From assembly GCF_003944715.1 (NCBI RefSeq), contig NZ_RWIT01000006.1, positions 176,260 to 240,259 on the forward strand: a stretch of 64,000 nt of DNA, read 5' to 3'. Made by a program: the position numbers and the translations under genes. The notes beneath the pieces were generated by a model. It worked only from the letters and a program-made list of their open reading frames with translations. It did not search any database and was not told where the DNA came from. Position 1 is the stretch's first letter. The number at the start of each line of letters is the position of its first letter. The DNA is from Hymenobacter rigui. GTDB taxonomy: Bacteria > Bacteroidota > Bacteroidia > Cytophagales > Hymenobacteraceae. Below are positions 61,301 to 64,000 of the stretch, in pieces.

Positions 61301-63192
61301 TGGCCGGCTACCTGCCGCCGGGCGCGGTGGAGTTTGATCTGGTGGTGTTCGATGAAGCCTCGCAGGTGAAGCCGGTGGATGCCCTGGGGGCCATTGCCCG
61401 GGGTCGGCAGTTGGTGGTAGTCGGCGACTCCAGGCAGCTGCCGCCTACCTCGTTCTTCGATTCCCTGACCGGGGCCGGGGAGGAGGCTGATGAGGAAAAC
61501 GTAACGGCTGACATTCAGAGCATTCTGGAGCTGTGTAAGGCCCGCCAGATGCCCGAGCGGATGTTGCGCTGGCACTACCGCAGTCGGCACGAATCCTTGA
61601 TTCAGCCTTCCAACCACCTGTTTTACGAGGATAAGCTGGTGATTTTTCCCAGTCCCGGCGGGCAGGGCCAGCTGGGACTAGTGTATCATCACCTGCCTGA
61701 AACGTACTACGAGCGGGGCACCACGCGCACCAATCCGCTGGAAGCACAGGCCGTGGCCGAGGCTGTGCTGCAGCATGCCCGTACCACGCCGGGCCTTACG
61801 CTGGGCGTAGTGGCCTTCAGCATGGCTCAGCGCCAGGCCATTGAGGATACACTGGAAGTGCTGCGCCGCCAGCACCCCGAAACGGAGACTTTCTTCAACT
61901 GCCATCCGCACGAGCCCTTCTTCATAAAGAACCTGGAAAATGTGCAGGGCGACGAGCGGGACGTCATTCTCATCAGCATCGGCTACGGCCGCACCAAGGA
62001 TGGCTACCTTGCCATGAGCTTTGGGCCGCTGAACGGGGATGGTGGGGAGCGGCGGCTCAACGTGCTCATCACCAGAGCCAAGCAGCGTTGCGAGGTTTTC
62101 ACCAACCTCATGGCCGACGACCTGGACCTAAGCCGCACCCAGGCTAAGGGAGTGGCGGCCCTCAAAACCTTCCTCAACTTTGCTCAGCATGGCCGCCTTT
62201 ACCAGCACGAGGAAACCGGCCGCGACATGGACTCGCCGTTTGAGGAGGTCGTGTACCGCGCCCTCACGGCCCGGGGCTACGTGGTGCGCCCGCAAATTGG
62301 TAGTCAGGGCTTCTACATTGACTTAGCCGTGGTGGACCCCGACCAGCCGGGCCGCTACGTGCTGGGCATTGAGTGCGACGGGGCCATGTACCACTCCGCC
62401 CGCTCGGCCCGGGACCGGGACCGGCTGCGCCAGCAGGTGCTGGAAGCCGTGGGCTGGCGGCTGCACCGCATCTGGAGCACCGACTGGTTCCGCGACCCGG
62501 CGCGGGAAACCGAGCGCGCCGTGCAGGCCATCGAAGAAGCCCGCCGTACCGCCCAGGATGACCCCGACGAGCCGGAAGAGCCAGAAACAATTGCAGAAAC
62601 CACTGGGATTGAGCGGGAGGAGTTGCCGCTGGCTACCCAGGCGCTGGCCGAGCCGTACCAGGTGGCGCAACTGCCGGCCGCCGTGGGGCACCGGGAACTG
62701 CATCAGCACAGCCTGGGCCAGCTCGCCAATTGGCTTACCCTCATTGTCCGCATTGAAAGCCCGATTCATCTGCACGAAGCCACCCGCCGGCTGGGCCAGG
62801 CCAGCGGGGCCACGCAGGTAGGAGCCCGTATGCGCAAAGCCGGCCGTGCCGCCGCGCTACTGGCCGTCAACCTGCGCCATGTGCGCCAGCAGGGCGAGTT
62901 TCTGTGGGACATTACCATGCAGCAGCCACCCCTGCGCGACCGGAGCCAGCTACCCGCCGTTTCGCGCAAGCTCGCCTTCGTATCCCCCGAGGAGCTGGCT
63001 CGCGCCCTGCGCACGGTAGTCGAGCAGAGCTTCGCTCTGCCCCGCGAAGCCGTATTCCTGCCCACCGTGCGCCTGCTTGGCTTTGCCCGTTTATCAGAAG
63101 AAATGCGCCAGCAGCTAAACGCCGTGCTGGCCGGTTTGCTGGAAGGAGGCGAGGTAGTGGAAGTAAATGGCGTATTGAAACCAGCAGACTGA
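58357..63192 (+). CDS. DUF4011 / SF1 helicase / restriction-endonuclease-like / DUF3320 protein
   Basis: A giant 1611-residue protein. The N-terminal ~250 residues are the DUF4011-type region (QELLDLGLRNPLLNF near residue 25). An SF1 (UvrD/Dna2-like) helicase core follows: motif I GPPGTGKS at 343-350, motif II VVFDEAS with Asp999-Glu1000, motif III GDSRQLPP at about 1023-1030, motif V-like VQGDERDVI at about 1196 and NVLITRAK at about 1235. After a linker comes a PD-(D/E)XK nuclease-like domain at about 1292-1380 with Glu1296/1297, Asp1322 and the GIECDG site (Glu1339, Asp1341), similar to Vsr/DUF559/MTES_1575-type nucleases. The C-terminus (about 1480-1530) resembles DUF3320. About 650 residues lie between motifs I and II. 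Proteins of this kind are discussed as candidate phage-defence nucleases, but activity here is inferred. It ends overlapping the next gene. Confidence 0.9.
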   Translation: MSTDSMAASLAARLAASRQELLDLGLRNPLLNFRPSKARGVEIVGEESEAVWERLVRKGRPMVFAPVPEAALPAPVGWKGDPERAARRAAALGLPVPAEVTPRQLAAAAALTADTTDNKLQTAEPLAKLERRLLTTYYTARTSLEEQGVNILYLALGMLTWYEADGSEEPRRAPLVLVPVLLERGTAAERFRLRYTGVEIETNLSLQAKLKASFGLILPAFDEEQPLTEYYAAVAAAVAGFPRWQVAPDSITLGFFSFGKFLLYRDLDPATWPADSELLNHPAIEALLGPDTGFRDAAPTVGDTAFLDTESSAHELHQVLDADSSQLLALLAVQEGRNLVVQGPPGTGKSQTIANLLAEAIGAGKKVLFVAEKMAALEVVKRRLDALGLGAACLELHSHKANKKALHDELRQTLSLGRPAAAASVKDQVAQLPRYRQTLNDYALAVNAPIGRSRRTTQQVAGELLRLAEEQGPVELPRIAFSDLAAWTDADAAHAEALATRLQATLQKIGPPKQLRFWGSELTVLLPADQSSLTAQLVAAQSAVQELRGQAVALAALLGLAVPADRAAAEKLLPAARHAQLAPPLAGAAVVATAWVQQASRLMALLQVGAAYTALHQGFDAVVLPEAWGQQLLTERAALLSYGDKWWSFLSGDYRRARQRLQRLWRGPLPKDAAELLPVIDAIHEAARHQQTLARADAWAGSLFGAAWQGMSSNWPALTKVQHYLTLTHQRISRGELPEELLAYLTGNPSSGFSSPVDNVYQAFAEPVSKADQPHDLVSHLSALETGLARHRAAIQAVADNLHLNEARRFGPEGRLQFHLFDKQQEILAAWAADVPALRLITEWNNVAASVQQLPELLLLAETWPEAPRFLAAAVRQTWLEYLQRRAHEQHPALRQFERASHEELAARFRQADQDSLYHNRVRALRRHYEGLPHPQAGGQMLILKNEFAKKTRHKSLRRLMEEAGRAIQAIKPVFMMSPLSVAGYLPPGAVEFDLVVFDEASQVKPVDALGAIARGRQLVVVGDSRQLPPTSFFDSLTGAGEEADEENVTADIQSILELCKARQMPERMLRWHYRSRHESLIQPSNHLFYEDKLVIFPSPGGQGQLGLVYHHLPETYYERGTTRTNPLEAQAVAEAVLQHARTTPGLTLGVVAFSMAQRQAIEDTLEVLRRQHPETETFFNCHPHEPFFIKNLENVQGDERDVILISIGYGRTKDGYLAMSFGPLNGDGGERRLNVLITRAKQRCEVFTNLMADDLDLSRTQAKGVAALKTFLNFAQHGRLYQHEETGRDMDSPFEEVVYRALTARGYVVRPQIGSQGFYIDLAVVDPDQPGRYVLGIECDGAMYHSARSARDRDRLRQQVLEAVGWRLHRIWSTDWFRDPARETERAVQAIEEARRTAQDDPDEPEEPETIAETTGIEREELPLATQALAEPYQVAQLPAAVGHRELHQHSLGQLANWLTLIVRIESPIHLHEATRRLGQASGATQVGARMRKAGRAAALLAVNLRHVRQQGEFLWDITMQQPPLRDRSQLPAVSRKLAFVSPEELARALRTVVEQSFALPREAVFLPTVRLLGFARLSEEMRQQLNAVLAGLLEGGEVVEVNGVLKPAD

Positions 63193-63767
63193 TGCTACCA
63201 TCCGAAGGAGAAACCATCCTGCTCACCCTGCGCTTGGCCGGCTCTATTCCGGCGCGGGCCGGTCGGGAGCTGCACGCCCGGCGCGTAGTCGCCCGGCAAG
63301 CCGCCGATTCTCCGGAGGCGCACCGCCGCGCCGAAAAACAGTTCTTTGCCGGCTTCGATGCGCTGCTGGATGCCCGCACCGTGGGTCCGGCGTACTTGGA
63401 GCGGGAGAAACTGGCCGAAACCATTGCCGGGGAGCTGCTGATGCTGGAGGAGCAGGGGCTGCAAGTGCCGTGCTTCGTGCTGCTGCCCAACCACCTGCAC
63501 GCGGTGCTGCACCTGCCGGTTCGCTCGGGCCTGTCGCTGCCTAAAGCCGTGGAGCTGCTGCATCAGCGCACTGCCGCCCAGGCCCGCCGCCTGCTGCGCG
63601 GCCAGCTCCCGGCCGAGGCTGATTTCTGGCAAACCGGCTTCCATGAACTGCCGGTACCGGACGCCGCCGAGCAAACCCGCATTAAAGCGTACCTACTGGC
63701 CCACCCGCAGCGGCTGGGACTGCCGGAGCGGTTTGGGGAGTGGCCGTATGTGCACGAGCAGAAGTGA
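63192..63767 (+). CDS. REP-associated (RAYT-like) HUH protein
   Basis: A 191-residue Y1-type transposase relative. The HUH metal motif is LLPNHLHAVL with His101 and His103, the catalytic tyrosine candidate is Tyr167 in KAYLLAHPQRLGL (where RAYT proteins have YIxxNPxxxGL). The front has LTLRLAGSIPARAG and FDALLDARTVGPAYL, typical of the RAYT branch. The ATG at 63192 shares its A with the TGA of the helicase gene (TGATG), so translation is likely coupled. RAYTs are usually single-copy, host-tamed enzymes that act on palindromic REP DNA. No IS ends are seen. A palindrome follows at 63778. Confidence 0.87.
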   Translation: MLPSEGETILLTLRLAGSIPARAGRELHARRVVARQAADSPEAHRRAEKQFFAGFDALLDARTVGPAYLEREKLAETIAGELLMLEEQGLQVPCFVLLPNHLHAVLHLPVRSGLSLPKAVELLHQRTAAQARRLLRGQLPAEADFWQTGFHELPVPDAAEQTRIKAYLLAHPQRLGLPERFGEWPYVHEQK

Positions 63768-63777
63768 ACCCGAAACA

Positions 63778-63826
63778 ATCCGGCCCCCGGGCAGCTCCTG
63801 GTACAGGGGCCGCCCGGGGGCCGGAT
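63778..63826. repeat. Strong palindrome after the RAYT-like gene
   Basis: ATCCGGCCCCCGGGC pairs perfectly over 15 bp with GCCCGGGGGCCGGAT around a 19-nt loop. There is no T run on either strand, so it is a weak terminator candidate. It lies between convergent genes. A REP-like target of the adjacent RAYT-like protein is a possibility. Confidence 0.7.
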
Positions 63827-63844
63827 GCAAGGTGCTGCTGGCAG

Positions 63845-64000
63845 CTATTGCTTCAGCAGGCGACGTGTCAGCTGCTGCTGCTGGCCCTGCACCGTGAGGT
63901 AGTACACGCCGGCAGGCAGCGGCTGCAGGGGCAGCGTCAGGGGAGCCTCGGCGTTGGCGGTGCGGCGCAGCACGGTGCGGCCCTGCACGTCGCGCAGCGT
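63845..64000 (-). CDS. T9SS-type C-terminal sorting domain (partial protein)
   Basis: The last 51 codons of a larger protein that runs off the right edge on the minus strand. The visible sequence (DVQGRTVLRR, PLPAGVYYLTVQGQQQQLTR, RLLKQ stop) is the end of a type A T9SS sorting domain, so the protein is most likely secreted or attached to the cell surface. Its main domain is outside the window. Confidence 0.8.
   Translation of the reverse strand, partial: TLRDVQGRTVLRRTANAEAPLTLPLQPLPAGVYYLTVQGQQQQLTRRLLKQ

Overview
The window reads as chromosomal DNA from a GC-rich member of the Bacteroidota, most likely Hymenobacter or a close relative (Cytophagales). The evidence is gene content and signals: type IX secretion (T9SS) C-terminal domains, a long Bacteroidetes-type NusB, DUF4293, DUF1573, YtxH and DUF6970-like proteins, a TonB-dependent receptor, carboxypeptidase-like regulatory domains, -7 boxes of the form TAnnTTTG, and starts that mostly lack a clear Shine-Dalgarno. 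There is no integrated phage, plasmid or rRNA operon. The only mobile-element-type gene is a REP-associated (RAYT-like) HUH protein near the right end.

Layout. 1-9.7 kb: radA, a secreted thioredoxin-fold protein, an ECF sigma factor with an unusual multidomain anti-sigma partner, fumC, a GNAT acetyltransferase, a diacylglycerol kinase and a DUF6970-like lipoprotein. 9.7-17.2 kb: DinB-like and thioredoxin-like proteins, DUF4293, a thiolase, GNAT, truA, an ABC exporter and a GyrI-like protein. 17.2-24 kb: an AT-richer outer-membrane barrel gene, two tRNA-Pro, a tiny T9SS-tailed protein, an FAD oxidoreductase, a second ABC exporter and a leucine-dehydrogenase-like gene. 24-30 kb: the housekeeping run nusB, ytxH-like, NAD-isocitrate dehydrogenase, DUF1573, yajC, ybbR/cdaR-like, coaE. 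30-36.6 kb: a GNAT-like protein, three polytopic GT39-like membrane proteins and twin tRNA-Val genes. 36.7-48.6 kb: AsmA-like, TerB-like, MscS, glutamate dehydrogenase-like, ArsR-type regulator, hemA, histidine kinase, a CrtC/AttH-like lipoprotein and an aspartoacylase-like protein. 48.8-56.3 kb: a minus-strand receptor/ABC transport locus (TonB receptor, ATPase, two DUF3526-type permeases) with a His-rich small protein upstream. 56.5-64 kb: an APC permease, a 1611-residue DUF4011/SF1 helicase/nuclease, a RAYT-like protein overlapping it by one base, and the tail of a T9SS-secreted protein.

The two strongest unusual signals are these. (1) The helicase-nuclease and the RAYT-like HUH protein are arranged as a translationally coupled pair, which could be a defence or DNA-mobility module. 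(2) The gaps between genes are filled by long, imperfect inverted repeats. Some begin with GTCATTGCGAGG, GTCATTCCGAG or GTCATCCTGAG-type ends. Others are built from tandem 7-, 8- or 14-nt words such as CAACTGA or AGTGCTTAGTTGTT. Several wrap an inner terminator-like hairpin and run from the stop codon of one gene almost to the next gene. All functional calls are from reading motifs; no database search was run.
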